Shown here one piece after another: positions 18,301-26,627 of a DNA stretch of 49,863 nucleotides. The translations under genes and the position numbers were made by a program. This DNA is from Pseudoalteromonas sp. S2755 (GTDB lineage: Bacteria; Pseudomonadota; Gammaproteobacteria; Enterobacterales; Alteromonadaceae): the NCBI RefSeq assembly GCF_005886535.1, contig NZ_PNDS01000052.1, positions 1 through 49,863 on the forward strand, given 5' to 3'. Position 1 is the first letter of the stretch; the number at the start of each line of letters is the position of its first letter. The notes under the pieces are model-generated. The model did no database searches. It saw only the letters and a program-made list of their open reading frames with translations, and was not told the origin of the DNA.

Positions 18301-19208
18301 GTGGCGACTCTGGTGGTGCTGCTGGCCTTAGTATTGCAACTGTAGGCTTTGTCGCGCTAGCGGTTGAAACCGCGCCAACCATACTTGCCACGATCACCAG
18401 AGGCGTTATTTTAAACCCCATGAGTAAACTGGGCTATGTAGGACTCATTCTAGTATTACTTGGATATGGTATTTATTATCTATTACGCGATGAACCACTA
18501 GAAGCTTGGATTAAAGCGTGCCCTTGGGGCAGTGACGCATATGGTGGTGGCGAGCGTGATTGGTTTGGTGATAACCCCTATTACTGCTGGAAGACAAACC
18601 CTGAATATGCACTTCATAGCCTCTATGATCAGTTATTTTCTCCAAAAATATTTAGTGACGTATCTGTTGTACAATTACACACTCCCTCTCGGATATATGA
18701 CAAGGTAACCTCCAAAGGCAAGTTCCAAGTTGCAAAGTTTAATGTGCAAATTCCAGGTCATATTCCAGAATCAGAGCTTGGTTACTTAGACATTCAGCTA
18801 GACATTCGCCCACTATTAGCTGGAAAACCTTGGAGCTCGTTAATTGCTGTTGCACCCACGGGGCAAGCTCAAACAGCATTGGATTACTTTTGGCAAAATA
18901 CCAATATCATCGTTAATCCTAATTTAACGGGTTTCATTATTGAATTTGAAGAAAGTGCACTTTATCCCTATTTTGATAAATTCAATCATTCTAAAATTCA
19001 AATCAGAATGCGGTGTCGAAAATATCCTAGAGGCAAAGGAGCAACAATATACTCAGGCTCATCTCAAGAGTTAAGGTTACCTGCGTCAGAAAGAGACGAA
19101 GAAGGAAAAATAGAAAAGCCAGATCTTTGGGCTGAGCAAGTCATTAACGTCGAAATCGAAGATTATGGCATGAGCCCTGCTGGCGTGTTGCAGCGACTCC
19201 TAAATTAA
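15303..19208 (+). CDS. large T6SS effector, VasX-like membrane-disrupting toxin
   Basis: 1301 aa. The N-terminal 200 residues contain VHIYPFLYD and GFIYIYVDGYLWREL (about 92-106), like the VasX N-terminal region domain of T6SS effectors. Residues about 570-670 are a long charged coiled coil. A hydrophobic C-terminal third has about five membrane segments: near 875-900, 909-930, 971-996, 1005-1032 and 1043-1062. A Trp/Cys-rich soluble domain (CPWGSDAYGGG, WFGDNPYYCW) and a beta-rich tail follow. This plan fits a pore-forming or membrane-permeabilising toxin delivered with the upstream PAAR protein. Family assignment is by layout and the N-terminal motif. A FDAYYAFKRGD motif at 992-1002 recurs in the probable immunity protein downstream. 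The start overlaps the PAAR gene by 4 bp. The next gene starts 13 bp after its stop. Confidence 0.82.
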   Translation: MSHTLPTKTNANGNFRELVFEGYASDKEVVSLMLKDTSVDGTKEGYYKVPLYTSNTVDQQSSDADIELVHIYPFLYDTPEQQLQSASPVTSGFIYIYVDGYLWRELQVIEPEDFDAPALFSDVNLYWQKGFLSWKKSANKPNSRPQGTRAATCKPTSSILVPHKLNGNEVSVEIAWSEVQWSWEQILLFGGFNEQDPRLNTGTPLADEERHCPAPEGAAALRAQRMTKLDNLGQFATGYNDQGKVVNTPTLHQKLHLPERDKIAQVPIFDGIHVARYFISQIQDLTTDIQHLLNKLSGLDSATGEIDLQQQAKYELASFMVQVFYHQADSILDKDIEIQGSGETLVESDEDAVDFANKLKDWRTSHLEEDKFFKFLEEKAFQKLARRIAEISDELVEFLNQESLSAGFTECFKDYAYQSDLRFFEAYDLVTDVFLALKPHPAAPLAHLNTDKEFWHELSSGYQGQDFILQCLGQHPTKPAKQITQFLFPKPTGDKLHDYEKAEYDRFALPLTSAKIQKIHAQEAILPQEESEQMGRRLSQVIMGLAGSLFEIPEAAYNLSTHPGTLGEQKAQTREAMDATQHEIAQSEQALINAEREKAKAFKELQEKRAEYEYKKSVLENLTEQEHGMSRAQLDQQLELERARLRELEAKFAKAKVAVSRSRKQVNSFVKVNNAWKKYPFAKLIDAKADVLQPLMRLVDISAPGYLVEVEMRVQDYLNGNFPEGYMPLDPQSRKLAAEKQIKELNQIIRGSNKRKIDVGYRGSKLKLSLEDVLNLNKRLEFLTQSLNQAETITTIESKNKTIAYLIKITGADVSAKSAESTAQAIYDTAVEEAKQYTTELNNQHATLKKLSDRLANLQKWQNAAVTESVSGQSLKGGMAGILGIVYIFEVANFRQAFLNFEFSQRKFADITGAIFDLAAIHFSALSMVTEMKVGLPSLRQYQEFQQYKMAKGNLSAIRKFGPEFAKKANIITWTARLNLLASAYSAGLSGFDAYYAFKRGDSGGAAGLSIATVGFVALAVETAPTILATITRGVILNPMSKLGYVGLILVLLGYGIYYLLRDEPLEAWIKACPWGSDAYGGGERDWFGDNPYYCWKTNPEYALHSLYDQLFSPKIFSDVSVVQLHTPSRIYDKVTSKGKFQVAKFNVQIPGHIPESELGYLDIQLDIRPLLAGKPWSSLIAVAPTGQAQTALDYFWQNTNIIVNPNLTGFIIEFEESALYPYFDKFNHSKIQIRMRCRKYPRGKGATIYSGSSQELRLPASERDEEGKIEKPDLWAEQVINVEIEDYGMSPAGVLQRLLN

Positions 19209-19221
19209 CTGAAGGCTACCA

Positions 19222-20166
19222 ATGAGAGACAAGTTAAAATCCAATCAATCAGTTCTTGCTTTTATAGTAATTTTGGTAAAAAAAATTGTTGAAAAGGTGA
19301 TGGAAACTGAGGGTAAAAAGGAAACGCAAACGTTAACTCCTTCGGCACCTGTAGATAAGGTAGTGCATGATCGGCCAATAGTAGAAACACCGCTGCTAAA
19401 AATAGAGGACTCGACACCACGAGACTTTAACATTAGCAAAGGGATGCTGAAAGTGAGCCCTACCGTATCTTCTCACGCTCAACCAGTCCAACAAAATAAC
19501 CTCTTTTCTTCTGATAGGCGAGTAGCGCTTGGTGGTGCTGACTTTTCACGGACTGGTAAATTAGCAAACATTGTATTTGCCTATATGGCATCCATCATCG
19601 CGCTACTTTCAATTATTTTTTATTTCGGTAGTGGTGATAGTTTGTATTTATGGCTCACCACGGGACTACTAGCATTTGCTTTGCCCCTGTTTGTCTATGT
19701 TTACCGTGTTAAACACTATACTTCTGAAGTGCTACGGGTAGACTTCTTCCGAAATACTGGCCTTGTCACTTTTCCCATTGGCAATAACGAAGGGAGCTTC
19801 TCGTTAACACTTGATGAAGTTGAACTGTATATTGTAAAGGTCTCCTCGGGTAAAGGTGTGAGGCATAATCTCGCGTTTTTAGCCCCACAGCGATACCCAA
19901 AAACACTTAAGCGCCAGACACTTTATTCAACCGATTGGGAGCCAAAGGATATGGACAGCAGCGTGCAGTTGTGGAGTGAAATCCACCGTTTTATGGATAC
20001 CACTCAGCCCATACCAAGTTCGTTTTATAAAGGTTGGCAAGAAACGATAGAAAGCCCCTATCTTGACCACCAAGACCATATTCAAATATTAGGTGAAGAT
20101 TTAGTAAATCAAGCCCCCTTTTATGACCTAAAAAATAACCGCCCACTAGATAAAGAGTTTTGGTAA
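19222..20166 (+). CDS. membrane-anchored protein of the T6SS effector operon (DUF6708-like)
   Basis: 314 aa, 13 bp after the toxin. A short hydrophobic/amphipathic N terminus (about 10-30) is followed by a Pro/Thr-rich linker to about 95. Two membrane helices lie at about 113-160 (IVFAYMASIIALLSIIFYF and a second ending FALPLFVYVY), followed by a beta-rich cytosolic domain (VLRVDFFRNTGLVTFPI, LWSEIHRFMD). The last part resembles DUF6708-type proteins found beside T6SS effectors; I recognise the pattern, not a specific homologue. It may be an accessory or second immunity protein of the inner membrane. LVKKIVEKVMETEG near its N terminus resembles LIKKCVEHILDEG at the start of the next gene product. 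Confidence 0.7.
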   Translation: MRDKLKSNQSVLAFIVILVKKIVEKVMETEGKKETQTLTPSAPVDKVVHDRPIVETPLLKIEDSTPRDFNISKGMLKVSPTVSSHAQPVQQNNLFSSDRRVALGGADFSRTGKLANIVFAYMASIIALLSIIFYFGSGDSLYLWLTTGLLAFALPLFVYVYRVKHYTSEVLRVDFFRNTGLVTFPIGNNEGSFSLTLDEVELYIVKVSSGKGVRHNLAFLAPQRYPKTLKRQTLYSTDWEPKDMDSSVQLWSEIHRFMDTTQPIPSSFYKGWQETIESPYLDHQDHIQILGEDLVNQAPFYDLKNNRPLDKEFW

Positions 20167-20199
20167 TACTCGAATTAATCTCTATGACATGGAGTTTTT

Positions 20200-20802
20200 G
20201 TGACAATAAAAAAGTTAATTAAGAAATGCGTTGAGCATATTCTAGATGAAGGAACGCCCACTCGTGCAATCAGTGATGTGAGTGTGCAAAATCAACAACC
20301 CAAATATGGTCAAGCTTATCAACAACAGTCGCAACAAGTAATACGGAATGGTCAGCAAGTCACGATGACAAGATCTCAAGTTTCAACAAAGCGAGAGCCC
20401 AACCCAGTCGCTGAATTTTTGATTAAAACCATTGTTATTTTGATAGGCATCTTTGCAGTTGGTGCTTTATGTTTCGATGCATATTATTTAAATAAACGAG
20501 GCGACAATGCAGCAGTCGGCTTAATGATGGCAGCCGTTGGTGTGATGTATGGGTATCACTTTATTATGGCAAAGCTTAGCGATTACACTCAGCTTGTAAA
20601 GACATCCCGTTTTGTAGGATGGGGCTTAAATGTAGCAGGTACGTTTTATAGCCTGTTTATCTTTGCTGATTTGCTGTCTGACTTTCGCGGGCACTCAGAG
20701 GATCAAGTAGCCCTTATCATGGCGTTCATCAATATCGTTTTTATAGGACTTTTGTTCTTTCTAATGCATAAGATAACGCAACCCATAAAGCAAATTGATT
20801 AA
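20200..20802 (+). CDS. polytopic membrane protein, probable immunity protein of the effector
   Basis: 200 aa, starting at GTG 20200 with GGAG 5 nt upstream. A Gln-rich soluble N terminus (1-68) precedes four membrane segments (about 72-96, 104-122, 140-160 and 172-192). Small polytopic proteins after VasX-like effectors are usually the cognate immunity protein that blocks the pore in the inner membrane. Residues 92-102 read FDAYYLNKRGD, followed by an Ala/Gly-rich helix (AAVGLMMAAVGV). The toxin has FDAYYAFKRGD at 992-1002 followed by GGAAGLSIATVGF. The DNA in this region differs at many third positions, so the match is kept at protein level. It is the last gene of the island, ending at the terminator at 20812. 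Confidence 0.75.
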   Translation: MTIKKLIKKCVEHILDEGTPTRAISDVSVQNQQPKYGQAYQQQSQQVIRNGQQVTMTRSQVSTKREPNPVAEFLIKTIVILIGIFAVGALCFDAYYLNKRGDNAAVGLMMAAVGVMYGYHFIMAKLSDYTQLVKTSRFVGWGLNVAGTFYSLFIFADLLSDFRGHSEDQVALIMAFINIVFIGLLFFLMHKITQPIKQID

Positions 20803-20811
20803 ACTCCTTGA

Positions 20812-20848
20812 AATAGTAAGCCACCGCAAAAATCGGTGGCTTACTATT
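20812..20848. terminator. bidirectional terminator closing the T6SS island
   Basis: AATAGTAAGCCACCG (20812-20826) pairs perfectly with CGGTGGCTTACTATT (20834-20848) around a 7-nt loop, between the convergent immunity gene and cytochrome gene. Confidence 0.85.
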
Positions 20849-20878
20849 ATGAGCCTGAGCGCATTCAGGAAACCTGAT

Positions 20879-22291
20879 TTACTGACTCTTTTGCATTAAC
20901 TTTAAATAGTTGTTGTAAATATGGCTTACTTGCATCGTTGATTTACCTGCACTTATACCATGGCAACTAAAGCAGTTAGACGACTTAATTTGTGGCTCAC
21001 TGCCTGTTACATCACTATCGATGGAAGTTTGGGTATAAGTTTCCATAGTAATATTGGCAACCGCCAATGAGCCGCGTAACGCCTCGTTGGCTCCCTTACC
21101 CACAATATCGCCACTAATGCCATTTGCAAAATCGTAATCTTGCGTGCTCAGCCAGATTGATCCGGCGTAAAAGTAGTTACTCCAAACGGGATTCTTTTGT
21201 TCCAGTTTTACATTCACTAAGCTATTTAGTTCAGTAATATTATTGAAGTTAGTTTCATCTTGAGCTTGTTGTGCCTGACTCCCCACCAGCTCAGGGTTAT
21301 TACCCGCTATATATGGATTGCCGTTTGGCACGCCGTATTGATATAACCGAAACGTGTTGGTCGTAGTTTCAGAAGCTGGATACGTTAAATGTGCATTTTG
21401 CACTTCTGTTCCGCCCCGATAAAATAGCAGATCGTGACTATTACTCACTACTTTATCTTGCTGTAAGTAAGCCGTGCTTTTCTTAAACTTTCCCTCAGAG
21501 CTGTAGTAATCTGGTGCACTCAATTTATGCTCGAACGTCGCCCAAATAAACTCTGGGTGATTTTCAACCACACCGACAACATGCATGCCAACGAGCGCTA
21601 CTTCTCCCGTACCGCTATATTTATTGTCTTTTTGGTAAACCGCTTTTCGAATATAAAAATGCTCAGCTAAATCAAGCTTTGGATAGACTTGCTGCAGCGC
21701 CTTGACATCCATCCAAGCAACCTTTAACTCAACCGACCCCACAGCAAATTCAGCTTTGCTATCTGCTATAGGGTGAGATATTGCTGACTTCATATAAGTA
21801 TCGTTAACGTGGATCGAATAATGTACGGGCGTCCCACCAAACTTGCTGTAAATAACACCACCTGATCCTGCTTGATTTATATCTTCCAAGATCAACACAT
21901 TTGCGGGGCGAAGTCCGGTTGGATTTAATAAATCATTCCAAGGAGCAAAATAAGGTTTGAGCGCATTATCAACCTGCCAAAACCCAGAGCCAAACATCAA
22001 CAAGCCGCCAGGAGCACGCTTGTCAGGCTGCGTTAAATAGAGAAACTTATTCCACGACCACTGATGAAAATCGCAGTTTGTCGAGAGATCTTTACCATCT
22101 TTAAATGCAAACGGACTATTTGCACCTTCAGGAGGGTTTGGCACTGGGCTGCCAAACCAATCGTTATTCGGTTTACAAGAAGTATCGTTCGAGTAAGCAA
22201 GCGCACTTGGCGCAGCCAGTGCACTTGTAGCAAGCAATAATGACATTCCAAGTAGTTGGAGTGTAGTGCGTGTAATTGATGACGGTAGCAT
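20879..22291 (-). CDS. secreted mono-haem c-type cytochrome family protein
   Basis: 470 aa with a Sec signal peptide (hydrophobic core LLGMSLLLATSALAAPSALA). One haem-binding motif, Cys440-Phe-Ser-Cys443-His444, lies near the C terminus; the remaining 430 residues are a long uncharacterised periplasmic domain. This plan, a large domain with a single C-terminal CxxCH, is seen in cytochrome-c-family proteins of Pseudomonas and marine gammaproteobacteria, and its redox partner is unknown. The ATG at 22291 has AAGGAAA upstream. It lies 139 bp downstream of the phosphoesterase gene and may belong to the same transcription unit, though no overlap proves this. Confidence 0.8.
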   Translation of the reverse strand: MLPSSITRTTLQLLGMSLLLATSALAAPSALAYSNDTSCKPNNDWFGSPVPNPPEGANSPFAFKDGKDLSTNCDFHQWSWNKFLYLTQPDKRAPGGLLMFGSGFWQVDNALKPYFAPWNDLLNPTGLRPANVLILEDINQAGSGGVIYSKFGGTPVHYSIHVNDTYMKSAISHPIADSKAEFAVGSVELKVAWMDVKALQQVYPKLDLAEHFYIRKAVYQKDNKYSGTGEVALVGMHVVGVVENHPEFIWATFEHKLSAPDYYSSEGKFKKSTAYLQQDKVVSNSHDLLFYRGGTEVQNAHLTYPASETTTNTFRLYQYGVPNGNPYIAGNNPELVGSQAQQAQDETNFNNITELNSLVNVKLEQKNPVWSNYFYAGSIWLSTQDYDFANGISGDIVGKGANEALRGSLAVANITMETYTQTSIDSDVTGSEPQIKSSNCFSCHGISAGKSTMQVSHIYNNYLKLMQKSQ

Positions 22292-22430
22292 GATGCTTTC
22301 CTTAAGATGTAAAACTCCTGTTAAATCTAGTTCATCAAAACAGAAGTTATCAATTACACAGCATTACATTCAATCTGTATTTCACCCTTTTTAATTGCTT
22401 AAAACCGCATGTTTATCGCCTGCTGATCCG

Positions 22431-23690
22431 TTACTCACTGCGGTGAGCGAAGCTAAAGCTTTGCTCTGGCACCAGCTGACCGCTTAAATCATTTGGTGTT
22501 GAGTAAAACGACACATTGAGCATGTCTTTTTGGTTGTCTAATTCGATATGCGCAAAACCCCAAGTAAAAGCTTTATTCCAGACTAGATCGTACTCTGGGT
22601 AACGCTTTTCTTGATAGTTAGCAAGCGGTGTATGCGTGCCGCGCATTTTTGATGCGGCGCCACTGATAATAAGTGGTAACTTAGGCTTTGTGTTTCCGGG
22701 AAGTACACGCGAGCAGTCGTCCGTTAACAGTTCCAGATCATGCTCATGGCCTGCAATATATGCATCTGCGTACTCACATAGTTCGGGTAAGATTAAGCGG
22801 CGTAATACATGTGCTTCGTCATATTTAGTGCCACCAATCGACCAAAGTACATGGTGTCCATATACAATTTTCCATTTTGCGGTTGAGTTTTTAAGCCCAT
22901 TTGCAAGCCAAGCTAATTGCCTGTGATCTTCCCCATCGACAGGTTGCTCGTGCTTTTCAATGTCTTCAACTTCGGCTTGACCACTAGCCAGTGCACTTGC
23001 CAATCCCTGTTCACTACCATCCGGTTTTAGTGGAATTTCGTAATAATGCTGACCTGAGAGCAACATATTGGTATCGAGCACAAAAAACTCGACGTCATTC
23101 CCTTTTTCACCAAAGGTGTAGCTGTAATAACCTTTGCCATCCATATGAAAATTAGCTTGCTTAGCCATCCACTCGGTCTGTAATTTAACGCCGCGACGAG
23201 ACGTCTTCCAATCGTGGTTGCCTAATGCTGAGTACACGACCAACTCTGGGTTTTGAATAAGGAGCGGCTTTAGCGGCCCTAAAATCAAGTCATCCATACG
23301 CTTTTGGTCGTCCTTGCCATCGTTAGCCGCCGCTCCATCAGGATAGATATTATCACCAAGCTGAATAGCAAAGTCGCATGGCTTTTTCTCACACAAAGAG
23401 GCCATTGCCTGTCCAACCACCAACGCACCGGTTTCCTCCGTTGCGGTTTCGGTTCCCGGATAAACATAGATAGGCGCATGGTTGAACTCTTCGAGCGGGC
23501 GATGCTCTTCTAACCAATCCGCCTTTTCAGCAGCAATAAACTCAGCCTTATTTTTAGGTGATTTAATGTGCTTTGTTTTAGGGTAATCTGGGTGGTAGCC
23601 GCCATCACCAAAGGCCAGAAAGTTAATATTTTCCGCGGCCTGCGCTGCGCCACTAAGCGCGAATAGTAAAGCTACTGATGTTATTTTCAT
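22431..23690 (-). CDS. exported calcineurin-like metallophosphoesterase
   Basis: About 419 aa from the ATG at 23690 (MKITSVALL); a GTG 4 codons earlier is possible. The signal peptide is cleaved after about AQA. The dimetal phosphoesterase motifs appear in order: FGDGGYHPD, LGDNIYPDG, LGNHDWK, GHHVLWSIGG and AGHEHDLELL, the set found in purple-acid-phosphatase-like enzymes. It should hydrolyse phosphate esters in the periplasm or outside. It sits between a TonB receptor upstream and a cytochrome downstream, all on the minus strand. Pairing with a TonB receptor hints that a phosphorylated organic nutrient is handled, but no Pho box was recognised. Confidence 0.88.
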   Translation of the reverse strand: MKITSVALLFALSGAAQAAENINFLAFGDGGYHPDYPKTKHIKSPKNKAEFIAAEKADWLEEHRPLEEFNHAPIYVYPGTETATEETGALVVGQAMASLCEKKPCDFAIQLGDNIYPDGAAANDGKDDQKRMDDLILGPLKPLLIQNPELVVYSALGNHDWKTSRRGVKLQTEWMAKQANFHMDGKGYYSYTFGEKGNDVEFFVLDTNMLLSGQHYYEIPLKPDGSEQGLASALASGQAEVEDIEKHEQPVDGEDHRQLAWLANGLKNSTAKWKIVYGHHVLWSIGGTKYDEAHVLRRLILPELCEYADAYIAGHEHDLELLTDDCSRVLPGNTKPKLPLIISGAASKMRGTHTPLANYQEKRYPEYDLVWNKAFTWGFAHIELDNQKDMLNVSFYSTPNDLSGQLVPEQSFSFAHRSE

Positions 23691-23738
23691 TGTTACTGAC
23701 ACAATGTTACCACTGCATCCTCCTGCATATAAATAAGA

Positions 23739-23830
23739 TGGGTGTCCTGCTAATGCCCTTCTGCTAATGCCCTTCTGTTAATACCAAAGCTCGATACGAT
23801 GGGTGCTTTTACAAGGACACCCACCTTTAT
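23739..23830. repeat. inverted and tandem repeats between the TonB receptor and phosphoesterase genes
   Basis: GATGGGTGTCC (from 23738) is inverted as GGACACCCACC (23815-23825), and a nearer GATGGGTGC can compete for the same arm. Two exact 14-bp tandem copies of CTGCTAATGCCCTT lie at 23747-23760 and 23761-23774, with a partial third. The arm read on the minus strand, GGTGGGTGTCCTTGT, recurs in the terminator at 37160-37203. It may act as an attenuating terminator between the two genes. Confidence 0.55.
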
Positions 23831-23837
23831 TTCTTTC

Positions 23838-26627
23838 TTAGAAAGACGTTACCGTTACTCCAAGCTCAAATGAACGGCCATAGGTTTCGTATTGGTAGTT
23901 GTAACGAGTGTCGCCTTGATAAATACTCATCGGCTCGTCGGTTAAATTGATCGCGTTGAAATAAAGCTGAGTTTGCTCGGTATAAAAGTACTTCATGCTA
24001 AAATCGAGTTGCAGATGGTCGTCTTGGAAAACGCGCTGCTTGTTCTCTTCAAACAAAAAGCTTTTACTCTTGTACGATGCACTTAACCTTGCGCTTATTT
24101 GGCTATTTTCATAACCAAACATTAGATTGCCCACGGTGTCGGATTGGTTTGGTAGATTGTCATCTGCGTCAATAAATGTACCATTAGCTAAGAACATCAA
24201 ACCGTTTTGAAAGTTCTTCGTGTACGCAAGCTCCACCCCTGTCAGTTCAGCGGCGCCGCCATTAACGCTTTGAATAACTTCTTTATAACCTTGCCACTGA
24301 CCGTTATCTTGCACCTCGGCTTTGGCAATAAAATTATCGATGTTTTTGTGAAAAACACCCGCAGATAACACGCCAATCGCGCCGGGGTAATATTCTACCG
24401 AAACGTCATAGTTTGTTGACTTGTATGGGTCTAAGTCTGGGTTTCCGACTTCGGCTTTACGCTCAATTTCAATTTCGCCATCATCTTCTGTGGTCTCTGT
24501 TTCTATGATTTGAAATGCTGCTGCATCTTCAAAGCTTGGACGCGCAAGAGTTTGTGTATAGGCAAAACGGGTGATCAGCTTGTCGCTGATTTCATAGCGT
24601 AATGTTAAGTTTGGTAATAAATGGTCGTAGCTATCTTCAACTTGCCATTGGTTGATCTCGACGCGTTCAACGTCATTCACTTCATCATTAATGAGTTCAA
24701 CACGATTACCACTCGTTGCATAATCTGTGTCTTCGTATCTAAAACCTGCAATAACATTGAGTTTATCAATGTTGACCGTCAGCATGGCATAGAGTGCGGT
24801 GACGGTTTCTTCACTGGTATATGAGCGACCTTGTGTTTCAATGTCAGTTTCAAGCGAGTTTAGCTCAAGGGCACTGCGATTACCGTAAAAGTAGTCGCGG
24901 ATCTGGCCGCGACTTAAACCCGGACCAAAGGCCCCAAGATCATACTCAGGTTCATTGGCGGCAAAGTCTTTCGCCGTTAGGTCATCAAAGCCGCCGTCAT
25001 ATAGCTTGGCGTCAACGTGGTTAAACTTTTCACGGTCGGCATATTTACCACCAAATTTAATTTGCGCATTGTGACCAAGTAAAGTGAAGTCTTTAGTTAA
25101 GTCCAGTCTAAAGCTGGTATTTTCATCTTCACTGAGGTTGTTCTCCCAGACAATTTCATCGATTTCAAAATTGCTAAGCTGCTGAGAAGCTTCATCCGCT
25201 GCAAGCGTGGGAGTCTTACCATCCAGTACATACCCTAGCGCAAAGTCTTCTCCAGCAAATGAGGTATCCAAGCGATTTGGCTCGCTTTCATCTGATTTCG
25301 AGTAGCCAATGCTGTATTCAATAAACCAATTCTGCACTAAGTTTTCACCGCCCAAAACCACAGATAAAATGCTTTGCTCTTCATATCTGTCTTTGGTATC
25401 TCTATCCATTTCTGCACCTGAGAAATAGGCCGCATTTTGGCTTAGCTCATCGGCAAATACATCGCCTTTGTCAAACTTGTACTCATTGCGTTGACGAAAC
25501 TCATCGTCAGAAAACTTGCTGTAGAGCGTGCGTAAGTAGTATTTGTTAAACCCTTTGTGATGCACATCAAGATTCAGTGCCGCCCCTAAACGCTCTCGCG
25601 TAATATGATAGTGGCGCTGCTCCATTTCCTCAGCACCAAAGAAGCTCACTTCTTCTCCTGAGTTCACATCGTCCATTTCTAGTTCCATCCAGCCGCCGTC
25701 GGTTTCCATATTATGAGAACCAAACTCACGCTCAAACCAAGATACCGCCGTTGCAACCCCAACTTCCACCTCTTTGCCTGCGGCATAAATATCGGTGAAG
25801 CTAAACGACGCTTTTGGGCTAGTTTCGCTCACCTGTTCATTGTGTGATGCTTGTAACGTTACGCTGTAGCTCTGCCCTTCTCGGTCAAAAGCACTGAGGC
25901 TTTTTACTTCGATGCTACCGCCCACCGCCGATGCATCCATATCCGGTGTGACCGTTTTGCTCACCTCTAGGCTTTGCACCAATTCACTTGGGATGACATC
26001 CATCGCCACCGAGCGCACGCCCGCTTCAGGAGAAGGCACGTTGGCTCCATTGATGGTCACGTTATTGAGATTTGGGTCGATCCCACGAATTGCCACAAAA
26101 CGGCCTTCACCTTGATCTCGTTGAATGGAAAGTCCAGGCAAACGTTGCAGTGCTTCTGCTGCGTTTTGATCCGGCAATTGACCGATGGAATCCGCGCTGA
26201 CGATCGACTTAAGTGCAAGAGCATTTTTTTGTCGGTTTAGTGCTCCTGCTTGTCCGGCTCTTTGCCCCACAACAATAATATCGTCCATTTGGCCCGATTG
26301 AGAACCAAGCTGTACTTGAACATTAGTGACTTGGTTATCAGTAATCGTGATGCTTTTAGTCACTGTTTCAGCCCCAAGATAACTTATCTCAAGCGTATAA
26401 TTACCCGCAGGGAGATTGGTTGCGGTAAAGCGGCCATCGCGCTCAGAGATAAGGGTTCGGTCTAATTCTTTGATCACCACTTTTGCCCCTTGAAAGTGGC
26501 TCTTTTGCGATACGGAGCTAACTTGCCCTGTTAGGGTGTTAGCATTTGCAGCTGAGCTTAACGTCAGTCCAGCACAGATCATCGCAACGGCAGAAAGCGT
26601 AAAGCTTGTCGGTAGGTTTTTTTTCAT
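23838..26627 (-). CDS. TonB-dependent receptor with N-terminal carboxypeptidase-regulatory-like domain
   Basis: About 929 aa from the ATG at 26627 (MKKNLPTSFT); the preceding in-frame ATG adds 5 residues. A signal peptide (to about ANA) is followed by a CarboxypepD_reg-like beta domain (about 30-115; FQGAKVVIKELDR, LISERDGRFTATNLPAGNYTLEISYLGAE). The plug domain (DSIGQLPDQNAAEALQRLPGLSIQRDQGEGRFVAIRGI) and a long beta-barrel end in ELGVTVTSF with terminal Phe. The plug sequence is that of the TonB-Xanth-Caul subfamily (TIGR01782 type), which usually imports carbohydrates or other organic substrates rather than siderophores. The substrate is unknown. It is the first gene of a minus-strand set with the phosphoesterase and cytochrome. 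Confidence 0.92.
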   Translation of the reverse strand: MKKNLPTSFTLSAVAMICAGLTLSSAANANTLTGQVSSVSQKSHFQGAKVVIKELDRTLISERDGRFTATNLPAGNYTLEISYLGAETVTKSITITDNQVTNVQVQLGSQSGQMDDIIVVGQRAGQAGALNRQKNALALKSIVSADSIGQLPDQNAAEALQRLPGLSIQRDQGEGRFVAIRGIDPNLNNVTINGANVPSPEAGVRSVAMDVIPSELVQSLEVSKTVTPDMDASAVGGSIEVKSLSAFDREGQSYSVTLQASHNEQVSETSPKASFSFTDIYAAGKEVEVGVATAVSWFEREFGSHNMETDGGWMELEMDDVNSGEEVSFFGAEEMEQRHYHITRERLGAALNLDVHHKGFNKYYLRTLYSKFSDDEFRQRNEYKFDKGDVFADELSQNAAYFSGAEMDRDTKDRYEEQSILSVVLGGENLVQNWFIEYSIGYSKSDESEPNRLDTSFAGEDFALGYVLDGKTPTLAADEASQQLSNFEIDEIVWENNLSEDENTSFRLDLTKDFTLLGHNAQIKFGGKYADREKFNHVDAKLYDGGFDDLTAKDFAANEPEYDLGAFGPGLSRGQIRDYFYGNRSALELNSLETDIETQGRSYTSEETVTALYAMLTVNIDKLNVIAGFRYEDTDYATSGNRVELINDEVNDVERVEINQWQVEDSYDHLLPNLTLRYEISDKLITRFAYTQTLARPSFEDAAAFQIIETETTEDDGEIEIERKAEVGNPDLDPYKSTNYDVSVEYYPGAIGVLSAGVFHKNIDNFIAKAEVQDNGQWQGYKEVIQSVNGGAAELTGVELAYTKNFQNGLMFLANGTFIDADDNLPNQSDTVGNLMFGYENSQISARLSASYKSKSFLFEENKQRVFQDDHLQLDFSMKYFYTEQTQLYFNAINLTDEPMSIYQGDTRYNYQYETYGRSFELGVTVTSF

